Assembly (NCBI RefSeq): GCF_047675955.1
Contig: NC_132909.1
Coordinates: forward strand, 44,133,931 to 44,197,930
Direction of reading: 5' to 3'
DNA length: 64,000 nucleotides
Source: Chlorocebus sabaeus
Taxonomy: Eukaryota > Chordata > Mammalia > Primates > Cercopithecidae
The translations under genes and the position numbers were made by a program. Shown here in pieces: positions 25,501 through 36,378 of this stretch. The notes below the pieces were generated by a model. That model was not told where the DNA came from. It did no database searches and saw nothing but the letters and a program-made list of their open reading frames with translations. Position 1 is the stretch's first letter. Each line of letters starts with the position of its first letter.

Positions 25501-25907
25501 CAAAGAGATTTCCTATAAGGAACTGACTCTGACTTTCGCAGTCATGGAGAAGTCCCATGATCTGCCTGCCACTGGCAAGCTGGAGACCCAGGAAAGTCCT
25601 GCAGTGTCATTGGAAGCACTGAGAGACAGGGCTGATTCCAGTGTGTGTGTAGCCCTGAGAACCAGGAGCACTACGGGCAGGAAGAGATCAAAGCCCCAGC
25701 TTAGGGGGGTGGGCAGAAGGTGAGTCAATCTAACTTTCCTGGGCCTTTCTGTTCAATTCAGGCCCTCATGGGACCTGCTCAGCCCATCAGTGCAAATGCT
25801 AACCTCTTCCTCAAACAACCTCACAAATACACCCAGAAATCATGTTTAACCAGGTATCTGGGCATCCCTTAGCTTGGTCAAGTTGATACAGAAAATTGGC
25901 CATCACA

Positions 25908-26203
25908 AGGGCCACGCGCAGTGGCTCATGCCTTCAATCCCAACACTTTGGGAGGCCAACTTGGAAGGATCGCTTGAGCCCAGGAGTTTGAGACCAGCCT
26001 GGCCAACGTGGTGAAATCCTGTCTCTACTAAAAATATAAAAATTAGCCGGGCATAATGGCATGCACCTGTAGTCTCACCTACATGGGAGGCTGAGGTGGG
26101 ATGATCACTTGAGTCCGGGAGGGGGAGGTTGCAGGGAGCTGAGATCATGCTGCTGCACTCCAGCCTGGGCAACAGAGCCAGACCCTGCCTCAAAACCTTT
26201 TTT
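25908..26203 (+). mobile_element. Alu SINE
   Basis: GGGCCACGCGCAGTGGCTCATGCC to CAAAACC. Confidence 0.9.
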
Positions 26204-26210
26204 TAAAAAA

Positions 26211-26508
26211 GACCAGGCACCGTGTTTCATGCCTGTAATCCCATCACTTTGGGAGACCAAGGTGGGCAGATCACAAGGTCAGGAGATTGAGACCATCCTG
26301 GTTAACATGGTGAAACCCCATCTCTACTAAAAAATACAAAAAATTAGCCAGGCATGGTGGCGGGCGCCTGTAGTCCCAGGTACTCGGGAGGCTGAGGCAG
26401 GGGAATCACTTGAACCTGGGAGGCGGAGGTTGCTGCGAGCTGAGATCGAGCCACTGCACTCCAGCCTGGGTGACAGAGCAAGACCGTGTCTCAAAAAACA
26501 AAAAAAGA
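26211..26508 (+). mobile_element. Alu SINE
   Basis: GACCAGGCACCGTGTTTCATGCC to an A-rich tail. Confidence 0.92.
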
Positions 26509-26665
26509 GAGAATTTGTCCCAGCAGGAACAAAAGGACTTTCAAAGGCACCGAGACATCCCCTGGATGCAGATGTCTCAGATTTAAGGGGCACAGTCTCT
26601 GAGGATCACCCTCCGCCTCCACCCAGGCACTCAGTTTAAGAGAATCCTAGGTGGGCTCAGTCATT
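26509..26665. other. unique intergenic DNA
   Basis: Short gap between Alus without recognised element. Confidence 0.4.
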
Positions 26666-27015
26666 TGCATTTATTTATTTTTATTTTATTTATTTATTAT
26701 TTATTTTTATTTTTATTTATTTTTTTTTTTTGAGACAGAGTCTCGCTCTGTCGCCCAGGCTGGAGTGCAGTGGACGGATCTCGGCTCACTGCAAGCTCCG
26801 CCTCCCAGGTTTACACCATTCTCCTGTCTCAGCCTCCCAAGTAGCTGGGACTACAGGCGCCTGCCACCACGCCCAGCTAGTTTTTTTGTATTTTTTAGTA
26901 GAGACGGGGTTTCGCCGTGTTAGCCAGGATGGTCTCGATCTCCTGACCTTGTGATCCACCCGCCTTGGCCTCCCAAAGTGCTGGGATTACAGGCTTGAGC
27001 CACCGCGTCCGGCCT
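26666..27015 (-). mobile_element. Alu SINE with (TTTA)n head, Y-class
   Basis: About 60 bases of TTTA/TTATT repeats, then GAGACAGAGTCTCGCTCTG to CCGCGTCCGGCC. Carries GTGGACGGATCTCGGCTC, near the YRa form. Confidence 0.93.
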
Positions 27016-27326
27016 TTATTTATTTATTTTTAAGACCAAGTCTCGCTCTGTAACCCAGGCTGGAGTGTAGTGGCGCCATCTCGGCTCACTGCAACCTCTG
27101 CCTCCCAGGATCAAGCAATTCTTGGGCCTTAGCTCAAGTAACTGGGATTACAGGTGCCCACCACCACGCCTGGCTAATTTTTTGTATTTTCAATAGAGAA
27201 GGGGTTTCACCATGTTGGCCAGGCTGGTCTCGAACTCTTGACCTCAGTTACCTGAGGCAGATTACTCTGCCCACCTCGGCCTCCCAAAGTACTGGGATTA
27301 CAGGCATGAGCCACCGCATCCGGCTG
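27016..27326 (-). mobile_element. Alu SINE
   Basis: (TTTA)3 head, GACCAAGTCTCGCTCTG to CCGCATCCGGCT. Contains a small duplication around CTCAGTTACCTGAGGC. Confidence 0.92.
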
Positions 27327-27517
27327 GCATCTGCATTTAATCCCCCCTCCAGAGGGATTTTCTAGTATGTCATATGGAGAGGCTGAGAATAAAAATAATG
27401 CTTCATCTAGTCGTCACTGGAGGGTCCGTGACCACTTTTGTTTTCTTGGCTACTAGTTATTTTTTCTCAACCTGTCTTATGGTACTGATTCTTTTTCTAG
27501 CTGTTTTTAAAAACCTA

Positions 27518-27597
27518 ACAAACAATACAGTGGTCTTCTGTATCAATGGGCCCTGTACCTTCAGATGCAACCAAGTGGGGATTAAAAATATTTGACA
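27518..27597 (+). mobile_element. Tigger/MER2-like DNA transposon terminus (probable)
   Basis: ACAGTGGTCTTCTGTATCAATGGG ... GCAACCAAGTGGGGATTAAAAATATTT follows the mariner-type Tigger terminal text (ccctctgtatccgtgggttc..aaccaaccgcggat..aaaatattt). Confidence 0.6.
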
Positions 27598-27600
27598 GGG

Positions 27601-27850
27601 GCCAGGTGCAGTGGCTCACTCTTGTAATCTCAGCACTTTGGGAGGCCAAGGCCGGAGGATCGCCTGAGCCCAGGAGTTTGAAAACAGCCTGGGCAATATA
27701 GTGAGACCCTGTCTCTACAAAAAATTTTGACATATTAGCTGGGCGTGGTGATGTGGGCCTGTAGTCCCAGCTACTCAGGAGACTGAAGTGGGAGAGTCAG
27801 AACTGCAGCCTGGGTGACAGAGCAAGACCCTGTCTCAAAAATAAAAATGA
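27601..27850 (+). mobile_element. Alu SINE, deleted right arm
   Basis: GGCCAGGTGCAGTGGCTCACTC to CAAAAATAAAAATGA; about 50 bases of the right arm are missing. Confidence 0.9.
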
Positions 27851-28140
27851 GGCCGGGCGCGGTGGCTCAAGCCTGTAATCCCAGCACTTTGGGAGGCCGA
27901 GACGGGCGGATCACGAGGTCAGGAGTTCGAGACCATCCTGGCTAACACGGTGAAACCCCGTCTCTACTAAAAAATACAAAAAAAAAAACTAGCCGGGCGA
28001 GGTGGCGGCGCCTGTAGTCCCGGCTACTCGGGAGGCTGAGGCAGGAGAATGGCGTAAAAACCCGGGAGGCGGAGCTTGCAGTGAGCTGAGATCCGGCCAC
28101 TGCACTCCAGCCTGGGCGATACAGCGAGACTCCGTCTCAA

Positions 28141-28179
<39 letters not shown>

Positions 28180-28182
28180 AAA
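27851..28182 (+). mobile_element. Alu SINE, AluYRa-like, (AAAT)n tail
   Basis: GGCCGGGCGCGGTGGCTCAAGCC with GAGCTGAGATCCGGCCAC; tail expanded to about 10 AAAT units (28138–28182). Confidence 0.95.
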
Positions 28183-28191
28183 TGAAAACTG

Positions 28192-28478
28192 GGCTGGGCA
28201 TGGTGGCTCACACTTGTAATCCCAGGACTTTGGGAAGCCGAGGCAGACAGATCACCTGAGTTCAGGAGTTTGAGACCAGGCTGGCCAATATGGCAAATCC
28301 CTGTCTCTACTAAAAATGCAAAACATTAGCCGAATGTGGTGGCGGGCGCCTGTAGTCCCAGCTACTTGGGAGGCTGAGGCAGGAGAATGGCGTGAACCTG
28401 GGAGGCAGAGCTAGCAGTGAGCAGAGATTGCGCCACTGCACTCCAGCCTGGGTGACAGAGCGAGACTCCGTCTCAAAA

Positions 28479-28499
<21 letters not shown>
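28192..28499 (+). mobile_element. Alu SINE
   Basis: GGGCTGGGCATGGTGGCTCACAC to poly(A), followed by (TA)n at 28496–28521. Confidence 0.92.
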
Positions 28500-28518
<19 letters not shown>

Positions 28519-28520
28519 TA

Positions 28521-28697
28521 TTAGCCAGGTGTGGTGGCGAGTGCATGTGATCCCAGCTACACGGGAGGCTGAGGCAGGCAAATCACTTGAACTCGGGAGG
28601 CCGAGGTTGCAGTGAGCCGAGATTGCACCATTGCACTCCAGTCTGGGTGACAGAGCAGGACTCCATCTCAAAAGATAAAAAGAAAAAAGAAAAACTG
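28521..28697 (+). mobile_element. Alu SINE right part
   Basis: Resumes TTAGCCAGGTGTGGTGGCGAG to CAAAAGATAAAAAG. Probably the severed remainder of an older Alu interrupted by the preceding one. Confidence 0.85.
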
Positions 28698-28779
28698 AGA
28701 TGTGTCGCTGTTAGTTCTTGAGCCTGGGAAGTTCAAGATGAAAGTGCTGGCAGACATATGATACATGACTGTGTTCAAA

Positions 28780-28935
28780 CCACAGAGGATGGAGCTAGTG
28801 AGTCTGGGTCAACTACATCACGTCTGAACTCACATATCTGCCCAGCCATATGCTTGCTGTGTGACCTCTTTCCAATGTCTTGGCCTCTCTGTGCCTCACC
28901 TGAGAAATGGAATCTAGTGACACCCCCAACACCCC
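28780..28935 (+). mobile_element. MIR SINE
   Basis: TGCTTGCTGTGTGACCTCTTTCCAATGTCTTGGCCTCTCTGTGCCTCACCTGAGAAATGGAATCTA is a good MIR match. Confidence 0.75.
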
Positions 28936-29062
28936 AGAGAGTGATACATGGGGGCATATGGTGGCACCTGGCAACTGACCAGCTGCCACTGAGCAGCAGC
29001 TGTTTATGAATGCTTGGGTTCTTTTCTTTGTCTAAATTGTGACAATTTATTATTGAATATAT

Positions 29063-29217
29063 ATTTTTAGAGACAGGGTCTTGCTCTGTTGCCCAGGCTG
29101 GAGTGCAGTGGCGCCATGATGGCTCACTGCAGCCTTGACCTCTTGGGTTCAAGCAATCTTCCTGTATCAGCCTTTCAAGCAGGTGGGACTACAGACACGG
29201 GCCACCATGCCTGGTTA
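29063..29217 (-). mobile_element. Alu monomer (FLAM-like)
   Basis: Reverse left arm ending CCATGCCTGGTT. Confidence 0.87.
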
Positions 29218-29218
29218 A

Positions 29219-29388
29219 ATTTTTTACTTTCTTTTTTTTTTTTGAGACGGAGTTTTGCTCTTGTACAGGCTGGAGTACAATGGTGTGATCTCAGTTTATT
29301 GCAACCTCCACCTCCCGGGATCAAGCGATTCTCCTGCCTCAGCCTCCTGAGTAGCTGGGATTACAGGCATGCACCACCACAACCAGCT
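29219..29388 (-). mobile_element. Alu SINE, first part of a split element
   Basis: Ends at CCACAACCAGCTA; resumes at 29684. Confidence 0.88.
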
Positions 29389-29683
29389 ACTTTTGTTTTT
29401 GTTTTTGTTTTGAGACAGAGTCTTGCTCCATCACTCAGGTTGGAGTGCAGTGGCGCGATCTCGGCTCACTGCAAGCTCCACCTCCCGGGTTCAAGCAATT
29501 CTCCTGCCTCGGCAGCTGGGACTACAGGCGCCAGCCACCATGCCCAGCTATTTTTTGTATTTTTGGTAGAGACGGGGTTTCACCATGTTAGCCAGGATGG
29601 TCTCGATCTCCTGACCTCGTGATCCACCCACGTTGGCCTCCCAAAGTGCCGGGATTACAGGCGTGAGCCACTGCGTCCAGCCT
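29389..29683 (-). mobile_element. Alu SINE, AluY-like, nested
   Basis: (GTTTTT)n head, then a complete reverse Alu, inserted in the same orientation into the A-rich linker of an older Alu. Confidence 0.92.
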
Positions 29684-29818
29684 AATTTTGCATTTTTAGT
29701 AGAGATGGGGTTTCTACATGTTGGTCAGCCTGGTCTCAAACTCCCAACCTCAGGTAATCCACCCATCTCAGCCTCCCAAAGTGCTGGGATTACAGGTATG
29801 AGCCACCATGACTGGCCA
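29684..29818 (-). mobile_element. Alu SINE, second part of the split element
   Basis: AATTTTGCATTTTTAGTAGAGATGGGG to CATGACTGGCC, continuing the element broken at 29388. Confidence 0.88.
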
Positions 29819-29952
29819 ATTTTTTACTTTTTTGTAGAGACAGAGTCTCATCATGTTGTCCAGGCTGGTCTCAAACTCCTGGGCTCAAGTGATCCTCCTG
29901 CCTTGGCCTCCCAAAGTGCTGGGATTAGAGGCATAAGCCACTGCACCCGGCT
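29819..29952 (-). mobile_element. Alu monomer
   Basis: TTTTTGTAGAGACAGAGTCTCATCATG to CTGCACCCGGCT. Confidence 0.85.
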
Positions 29953-30045
29953 CATTATTGAAACTTTTTTAAAGTTTCAGACAACACTGAAGTCTCTGTC
30001 TCTCTCTCCCAGTCTAGGCCGGGTTCCAGATAGAGTGAGGCCAAC

Positions 30046-30178
30046 CTTGCCAGGCATGGTGGCATGCAATTATAGTCCCAGCTACTCAGGAGGCTGAGGC
30101 AAAAGGATCCCTTGAGCCCAGGAATTCTAGATCAGCCTGGGCAACATAGCAAGATCCTATCTCAAAAAAAAAAAAAAT
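30046..30178 (+). mobile_element. Alu, 5' truncated/rearranged
   Basis: TTGCCAGGCATGGTGGCATGCAATTATAG to poly(A). Confidence 0.85.
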
Positions 30179-30185
30179 TAAATGA

Positions 30186-30496
30186 GTCTGGGCACTGTGG
30201 CTCATGCCTGTAATCCTAGCATTTTGGGAGGCCCAGGTGGGCAGATCACTTGAGGTCAGGAATTCAAGACCAGCCTGACTAACCTGGCGAAACCCTGTCT
30301 CTACTAAAAAATACAAAAAAATTAGCCAGACCTGGTGGTGCTCTCCTGTAATCCCAGCTACTTGGGAGGCTGAGGCAGGATAATCACTTGAACCCGGGAG
30401 GTAGAGGTTGCAGTGAGCCAAGATCACGCCACTGCACTCCAGCCTGGGCAACAGAGCAAGACTCCACTCAGAAAAAAAAAGAAAAGAAAAAAAAAT
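30186..30496 (+). mobile_element. Alu SINE
   Basis: GTCTGGGCACTGTGGCTCATGCC to an A-rich tail. Confidence 0.92.
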
Positions 30497-30812
30497 TGAA
30501 TGAGGCCAGCCCTAGCACTGTCCTGCTTGGAGACCTAAATCAGCCTGGTCACGCCCCTGAGCCTGGAGTCCTAAATTTATAACCTACGCTGTGTCTGCTC
30601 TCAACGTAGCCTGGCCCCTCCTTGAGTTCCACATCAGCTTCCCCAGGTCCAGGAAAATGGAATTTTTCCTTTGTACCAAGAGAGGTCCCTCGAGGGTAAG
30701 CGTTGGCCCTGGCCGCTGCAGAGAAATTCCACAGCTTTGGGAAAAGGATATTTAGGATCTTGCGGCTGCTTCTCCCAGCCCAGGCTCAGGTCTCTTTGAA
30801 ATCCACTTTGTT
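30497..30812. other. unique intergenic DNA
   Basis: About 315 bases with no recognised element or gene. Confidence 0.45.
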
Positions 30813-31123
30813 GGCAGGGCACGGTGGTTCATGCCTATAATCCCAGCACTTTGGGAGGCTGAGGTGGGCAGATCACTTGAAGGTCAGGGGTTCGAGACCA
30901 GTCTGGGCAACATGGTGAAATCCCGTCTCTACTAAAAAATACAAAAATTAGCCAGGCATGGTGGTGGGCACCTGTAATCCCAGCTACTTGGGAGGCTGAG
31001 GCAGGAGAATCACTTGAACCAGGGAGATGGAGGTTGCTGTGAGCCGAGATCATGCCACGGCACTCCAGCCTGGGTGACAGAGCGAGACTCCATCTCAAAA
31101 AAAGAAAAAAAAAAAAAAAAAAG
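30813..31123 (+). mobile_element. Alu SINE
   Basis: GGCAGGGCACGGTGGTTCATGCC to poly(A). Confidence 0.93.
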
Positions 31124-31700
31124 GAACCCTTTTTGTTGAGCTCCCAGCTTCCACAGATGTGGCCCTTGCGGTGACTGTCCTTGCAGAGGTGTGGCCAGTT
31201 CGGGTGGACCCGGGACCCTCTGTGTGGGGCACTCCTCCCCAGGAACAGTGGGCGTTTGTGAGTTCCTGTGGGCCCCTCCTCTGTGGCCCCATTCCTGTTT
31301 CAAAGGAGCCCCTTGTGGGATCTGGATACATAGCCAAGCCTCAGGCACACCCGGGCATGCTGGTAGTGAACAGAAAAATAGGTGTGTGTGTGTCTGTGTT
31401 AGAGCTCTCCTTGCTTTGAACGGCGTCTTTGAAGGGGATGGTGGGTCTGCGTAAACCTCAGGTGGCGGAGGGCAAGCCGGCAGCCACCTCGATTCTACGA
31501 TCACAGGTTGCTTTTTTAAGGATGTGCTAGCGTGTCGGGGAGGTGGGTTTTGGCTTGGCCTCAATGCTTCGGTTTCTGCAGAGAATCAAGGCTGCTACTG
31601 AGGGTGGTAAAGGATGCTGACAGTGTCTGGGGAAGAAGGTAGCCCCTGGGGACCCCTTGAAATTCCCGAGCCAGGCTTCAGGCTGGGATGGATTTTGTTT
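31124..31700. other. unique intergenic DNA
   Basis: About 580 bases. A minus-strand open frame (31010–31564) runs from here into the flanking Alu and has no homology I recognise; treated as chance. Confidence 0.45.
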
Positions 31701-32010
31701 TATGATTTTGTTTTTGTTTTTGTGTTGAGACAGAGTTTTGCTTTGTCTCCCAGTCTGGAGTGTAGTGGCGCAGTCTCAGCTCACTGCAACCTCCACATCC
31801 AGGGTTCAAGCGATTCTTCTGCCCCAGCCTCCCTAGTAGCAGGGATTACAGGCGTGCACCACTAGGCCCAGCTAATTTTTTTGTATTTTTAGTAGAGATG
31901 GGGTTTTACTATGTTGGCCAGGCTGGCCTCAAACTCCTGGCCTCAAGTGATCCGCCCACCTTGGCCTCCCAAAGTGCTAGGATTACAGGCATGAGCCACC
32001 GTGCCCAGCC
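31701..32010 (-). mobile_element. Alu SINE
   Basis: (GTTTTT)n head, GAGACAGAGTTTTGCTTTG to CCGTGCCCAGCC. Flanking GGGATGGATTTTG / GGGATATATTTTG suggests a target-site duplication. Confidence 0.92.
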
Positions 32011-32050
32011 TGGGATATATTTTGGATGGAAGTTCACTGTGGCTGTTTTA

Positions 32051-32354
32051 TTATTGTTGGTTTTCTTGTTTGAGACAAGGTCTCGCTCTGTCACTCAGGC
32101 TGGAGTGCAGTTACGCAATCATAGCTCACTGCAGCCTCGACTTCCTAGGCTAAACGAAGTCCCACCTCAGCCCCCTGAGTAGATGGGACTACAGGCATGG
32201 GTCACCACACCGAGCTAATTTTTTAAATTTTTTGTGGAGACAGGGGTCTTGTTATGTTGTTCAGGCTGGTCTCAAACTTCTGGCCTCAAATAATCCTCCT
32301 GCCTCAGTCTCCCAAAGTGCTGGGATTACAGGCATGAGCCACCACATCTGGCTA
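32051..32354 (-). mobile_element. Alu SINE, old
   Basis: GGTTTTCTTGTTTGAGACAAGG to CACATCTGGCT. Confidence 0.91.
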
Positions 32355-32494
32355 CTGAGGCTATTTTGGAAGGTGTGATGGCAGGAAACCAAATGCACTT
32401 TCCTGTGGGCCCTGTGGACCCCCACCCTATATACACATCGAGGTGGGTGTCACTGTCCCCCAATTCACAGACGACCATGTGGCCTCATGTAGCC

Positions 32495-32582
32495 GACATT
32501 CTAGTAGAGAGAAGGACAATAGGCAAAGCCATCAGGACTAACAAACTGGTGTCACATGTTACAAGGCAATAAGATCAAACGA
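32495..32582 (-). mobile_element. L2 LINE fragment (tentative)
   Basis: ACATTCTAGTAGAGAGAAGGACAATAGGC follows the antisense L2 'tacattctagtgggggaagacaga' pattern. Confidence 0.4.
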
Positions 32583-32877
32583 GAGATGTTCAGGCTCTCA
32601 CTTGTAATCCCAACTCTTTGCAAAGTCGAAGCAGGAGGATGACTTGAGCCCAGGAGATGAAGACCTGCCTAGGCAACATGGCAAAAACCCATCTCTACAA
32701 AAAAAGCAAAAGTTAGTGGGATGTGGTGGTGCATACCTGTAATCTCAGCTACTCGGGTGGCTGAGGCAGGAGAATTGCTTGAACTCGAAAGGTGAAAGTT
32801 GCGGTGAGCCGAGATTGTGCCACTACACTCCAGCTGGGGTGACAGAGTGAGACTCTGTCTCAAGAAGAACAACAATG
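32583..32877 (+). mobile_element. Alu SINE, diverged
   Basis: Head eroded (TTCAGGCTCTCACTTGTAATCCC), both arms present, AAGAAGAACAACAATGA tail. Confidence 0.88.
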
Positions 32878-32878
32878 A

Positions 32879-33192
32879 GGCCGGGAGCGGTGGCTCATGC
32901 CTGTAATCCTAGCACTTTGGGAGGCCGAGGCAGGTGGATCACCTGAGGTCAGGAGTTCCAGACCACCCTGCCCAACATGGTGAAACCCCGTCTCTACTAA
33001 AAATACCAAAATTAGCCGTGTGTGGTGGTGGGCGCCTGTAGTCCCAGCTACTTGGGAGGATGAGGCGGGGGACAGGAGATTTGCTTGAATCTGGGAGGCA
33101 GAGGTTGCAGTGAGCCGAGATCGCGCCACTACACTCCAGCCTGGGCAACAAAGTGAGACTCTGTCTCAAAAAATATAAATAAATAAACAAAA
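32879..33192 (+). mobile_element. Alu SINE
   Basis: GGCCGGGAGCGGTGGCTCATGCC to AAAATATAAATAAATAAAC. Confidence 0.93.
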
Positions 33193-33323
33193 GTGAATCC
33201 TTCATGGGAAGGGATGCGAATGTGCAAACCACAGGTCCAAGCGCCCTCTGCAGGAGCAACCACATGTAGAAAGCACCCCCGTGGTGTCCCTGGAGGTGTC
33301 TAGATGGGAGACAAGCTGGGGCC

Positions 33324-33549
33324 TTTTTTTTTTTTTTTTTTTTTTTTTTTGAGACGGAGTCTCGCTCTGTCGCCCAGGCTGGAGTGCAGTGGCCGGATCT
33401 CAGCTCACTGCAAGCTCCGCCTCCCGGGTTCACGCCATTCTCCTGCCTCAGCCTCCCGAGTAGCTGGGACTACAGGCGCCCGCCACCTCGCCCGGCTAGT
33501 TTTTTGTATTGTTAGTAGAGACGGGGTTTCACCGTGTTAGCCAGGATGG
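33324..33549 (-). mobile_element. AluYRa-like SINE, 5' truncated, recent
   Basis: Pure poly(T), near-consensus text with GTGGCCGGATCTCAGCTC and CCACCTCGCCCGGC, cut inside the left arm at GCCAGGATGG. AAGCTGGGGCC before and AAGCTGGGGTC after form the target-site duplication, so the truncation happened at insertion. Confidence 0.95.
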
Positions 33550-33845
33550 AAGCTGGGGTCTTGTTCTAGGTCTCACATTGAACTGACCCCAGGGGACCCA
33601 GAGCCGTCAGTGGGAGAGGTTGGTGACCACCAAAGCCTGAAACCTGCCTGTGCCACCAGGGTTTCGGCAGGAATCTCTGCTCAGGGTGAAGGCAATTTCC
33701 TCGGACACACCTGAGCACATCAGCTGATTTCCTGGGCTTGGTACCAGGCAGCTTCTACTGTCCAAGCTGTCCAAAGAGGGGCCGTGTATCCCATTGGCCA
33801 AACTCATTGCAATGAACCCAGCTTTGTTGCAGAAAACAGCTTCCA
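33550..33845. other. unique intergenic DNA
   Basis: No gene or repeat recognised. Confidence 0.45.
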
Positions 33846-34150
33846 GGCTGGGCACGGTGCCTCCCACCTGTAATCCCAGCACTTTGGGAGGCCAAAGCAG
33901 GTGGATCACTTGAGGTCAGGAGTTCGAGACCAGCCTGGCCAACATGGTGAAACTCCTCCTCTACTAAAAACACAAAAATTAGCTCAGCCGGATGGTGGGT
34001 GCCTATAGTCCCAGCTATTCAGGAGGCTAAGGCAGGAGAATCGCTTGAACCCGGGAGGCTGAAGTTACACTGAGCCGAGGTTGTGCCACTGCACTCCAAC
34101 CTTGGCAACAGACCAAGACTCCATCTCAAAAATAAAAACAAAAACAAAAC
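33846..34150 (+). mobile_element. Alu SINE
   Basis: GGCTGGGCACGGTGCCTCCCACC to (AAAAC)n. Confidence 0.92.
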
Positions 34151-34162
34151 ATAGCAGCACTG

Positions 34163-34472
34163 TTTGTTTGTTTGTTTGTTTTGAGACAAGGACTCTGTCA
34201 CCCAGGCTGGAGTGCAGTGGCACGATCTTGGCTCACGGCAATCTCTGCTTCCCGGACTCAAGCAATTCTCCAGCCTCAGCCTCCTAAGTAGCTGGGACTA
34301 CAGGCATGAGCCACCAAGCCGGGCTAATTTTGTTAGTTGTTTGTTATGTTTTGTAGAAACAGGGTTTCACCATATTGCCCAGGCTGCTCTTAAACTCCTG
34401 AGCTCAAAGAGATCCACCCATCTCAGCCTCCCGAAGTGCTGAGATTACAGGCGTGAGCCACAGTGCCAGGCC
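34163..34472 (-). mobile_element. Alu SINE
   Basis: (GTTT)n head, GAGACAAGGACTCTGTCACCC to CAGTGCCAGGCC. Confidence 0.92.
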
Positions 34473-34506
34473 AATAACGGCACTGTTTAAAATACTGAGA
34501 ATGGAA

Positions 34507-34822
34507 GCAGGCGCGGTGGCTCACGCCTGTAATCCCAGCACTTTGGGAGGCTGAGGCAGGCAAATCACCTGAGGTTGGGAGTTTGAGACCAGCCTGACCA
34601 ACATGGAGAAACCCCATCTCTACTAAAAATACAAAATTAGCTGGGCGTGGTGGCGCACGCCTGCAATCCCAGCTACTCAGCAGACTGAGGCAGGAGAATC
34701 ACTTGAACCCCGGAGGCGGAGGTTGTGGTGAGCCAAGATCGCGCCATTGCGCTGCAGCCTGGGTGACAGAGCAAAACTCCCATCTCAAAAAATAAAAAAA
34801 TAATAAAAATAAAAATAAAAAC
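34507..34822 (+). mobile_element. Alu SINE
   Basis: GCAGGCGCGGTGGCTCACGCC to (AAAAAT)n tail. Confidence 0.92.
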
Positions 34823-34980
34823 TAAGCCAGGCATAGTGGCATGCACCTGTAGTCCCAAATACTTAGGGGGCTGAGGCAGGAGGATCATTTGAGCTCGGGA
34901 TGTCGAAGCTGCCATGCAGTGGCATGATCGCGCCACTGCACTCTAGTCTGGGTGCCAGAGAGTTACCCTGCTGCCCCCCT
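34823..34980 (+). mobile_element. Alu right-arm fragment
   Basis: AAGCCAGGCATAGTGGCATGCACC to CTGGGTGCCAGAGAG. Confidence 0.85.
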
Positions 34981-34985
34981 AAAAA

Positions 34986-35300
34986 GGCTGGGCTCGGTGG
35001 CTCACGCCTGTAATCCCAGCACTTTGGAAGACCAAGGTTGGCAGATCACTTGAGGTCAGGAGATCGAGACCAGCCTGGCCAATAGGGTGAAACCCCGTCT
35101 CTACTAAAAAATACAAAAATTAACCGGGCGTGGTGATGTGCACCTGTACTCCCAGCTACTCGGGAGGCTGAGGCAGGAGAATCACTGGAACCTGGGAGGT
35201 GGAGGTTGCAGTGAGCCGAGATCATGCCACTGTACTCCAGCCTGGGCGACAGAGACAGACTCTGTCTCAAAAAGGAAAAACAAAACAAAACAAAACAATA
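34986..35300 (+). mobile_element. Alu SINE
   Basis: GGCTGGGCTCGGTGGCTCACGCC to (AAAAC)n. Confidence 0.93.
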
Positions 35301-35482
35301 CAAAAATTACTGGGGTGTGCTGGCATGCACCTGTAGTCCCAGCTACTCGGGAGGCTGAGGCAGGAGAATCTCTTAAACTCGGGAGGGGGAGGTTGCAGTG
35401 AGCCGAGATCGCGCCACTGCACTCCAGCCTGGGCGACAGAGTGAGACACCGTCTCAAAAATAAAATAAAATAAATAAAAGGA
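35301..35482 (+). mobile_element. Alu right-arm fragment
   Basis: TACAAAAATTACTGGGGTGTGCTGGC to AAAATAAAATAAAATAAATAAAAGG. Four same-strand Alu units lie head to tail from 34507 to 35482. Confidence 0.88.
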
Positions 35483-35597
35483 AATTAAATAACCAAAAAG
35501 TAGAAATGATCCAAATGTCCTCAACAGATGAATGGATAAACAAAATGTGGTCCGTCTATGCAATGGAATGTGATTCAGCCACAAAAAGGAATGAAGC

Positions 35598-35630
<33 letters not shown>

Positions 35631-35932
35631 GAGGAAGAATGCACTGCTCCCTGCTACAGCGTGGACGAACCCCAAAAACATGTGCCAAGTGAAAGATGCC
35701 AGACACGAAATGTCACATAGCGTGTGATTCCATTTGTAGGAAACGGCCAGAACAGGCAAATCCATAGAGACGGAAAGCAGATTTGTGGTTGCCAGGGCCT
35801 GGGGAGGGGAAGGGGGAGTGACCGCTGATGGGAACGGAGCGTCTGTACGGGGTGACGAAATAGTCTGGAAGTAGATCGAGGTGGTGATTACACAACATGG
35901 TGTGTGTACTGAATACCATGGAATTTTGCACT
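35483..35932 (+). mobile_element. L1 LINE ORF2-end and 3'UTR
   Basis: ATCCAAATGTCCTCAACAGATGAATGGATAAAC, ATGGAATGTGATTCAGCCACAAAAAGGAATGAAG, then GTTGCCAGGGCCTGGGGAGGGG: typical old L1 3' end, with an internal (AAAAC)n at 35598–35630. Confidence 0.85.
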
Positions 35933-36074
35933 TTATTTTATTTTATTTTATTTTATTTTTTTGAGACTGAGTCTCACCCTGTTGCCCAGGCTAGAGTACA
36001 GCCTCCTGGGTTCAAGCACTTCTCCTGCCTCCGCCTCCTGAGTGGCTGGGATTACAGGCATGGGCCACCACACC
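35933..36074 (-). mobile_element. Alu SINE, internally deleted
   Basis: (TTTTA)n head; jumps from GGCTAGAGTACAG to CCTCCTGGGTTC, skipping about 40 bases, and ends GGGCCACCACACC. Confidence 0.88.
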
Positions 36075-36377
36075 AGAAAACCGGTTTTGGAGCCCCTCTG
36101 TGTGTTGGGTTCTGACCCTATCACTTATTCCTTTGCACAATCTCAGGCAAACTGCTGTCCCCCAAGCCTCCATGTTCAGCTCTGGGACGTGGGGTCACAT
36201 GAAGCCCCCCTTCCACCTTTCCACGAGCTCCCAAAGAACAGTGACAGATCCTCCTTGTTCCCATTTGTGCCCCAGCACCCGAGGCAGAAATGGGCACATT
36301 CTGGGAAAAGAGTAGATTGTTGAATGAATAAACAATGGAAAAATGCATCACTTCCAAGGTTGAGCTGCCAACCTCTA
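36075..36377. other. unique intergenic DNA
   Basis: No gene or repeat recognised. Confidence 0.4.
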
Positions 36378-36378
36378 T

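Larger units (their letters stand above)
24640..25905 (+). mobile_element. old interspersed repeat (L1M 3'UTR-like) split by three Alus
   Basis: Pieces 24640–24722 (GGATTCTGCAGAGAAACAGAAACAAT) and 25501–25905 (GAGAAGTCCCATGATCTGCCTGCC ... GTCAAGTTGATACAGAAAATTGGCCATCAC) read as one ancient element. I associate this text with old L1 3'UTRs, but the family name is uncertain. Confidence 0.5.
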
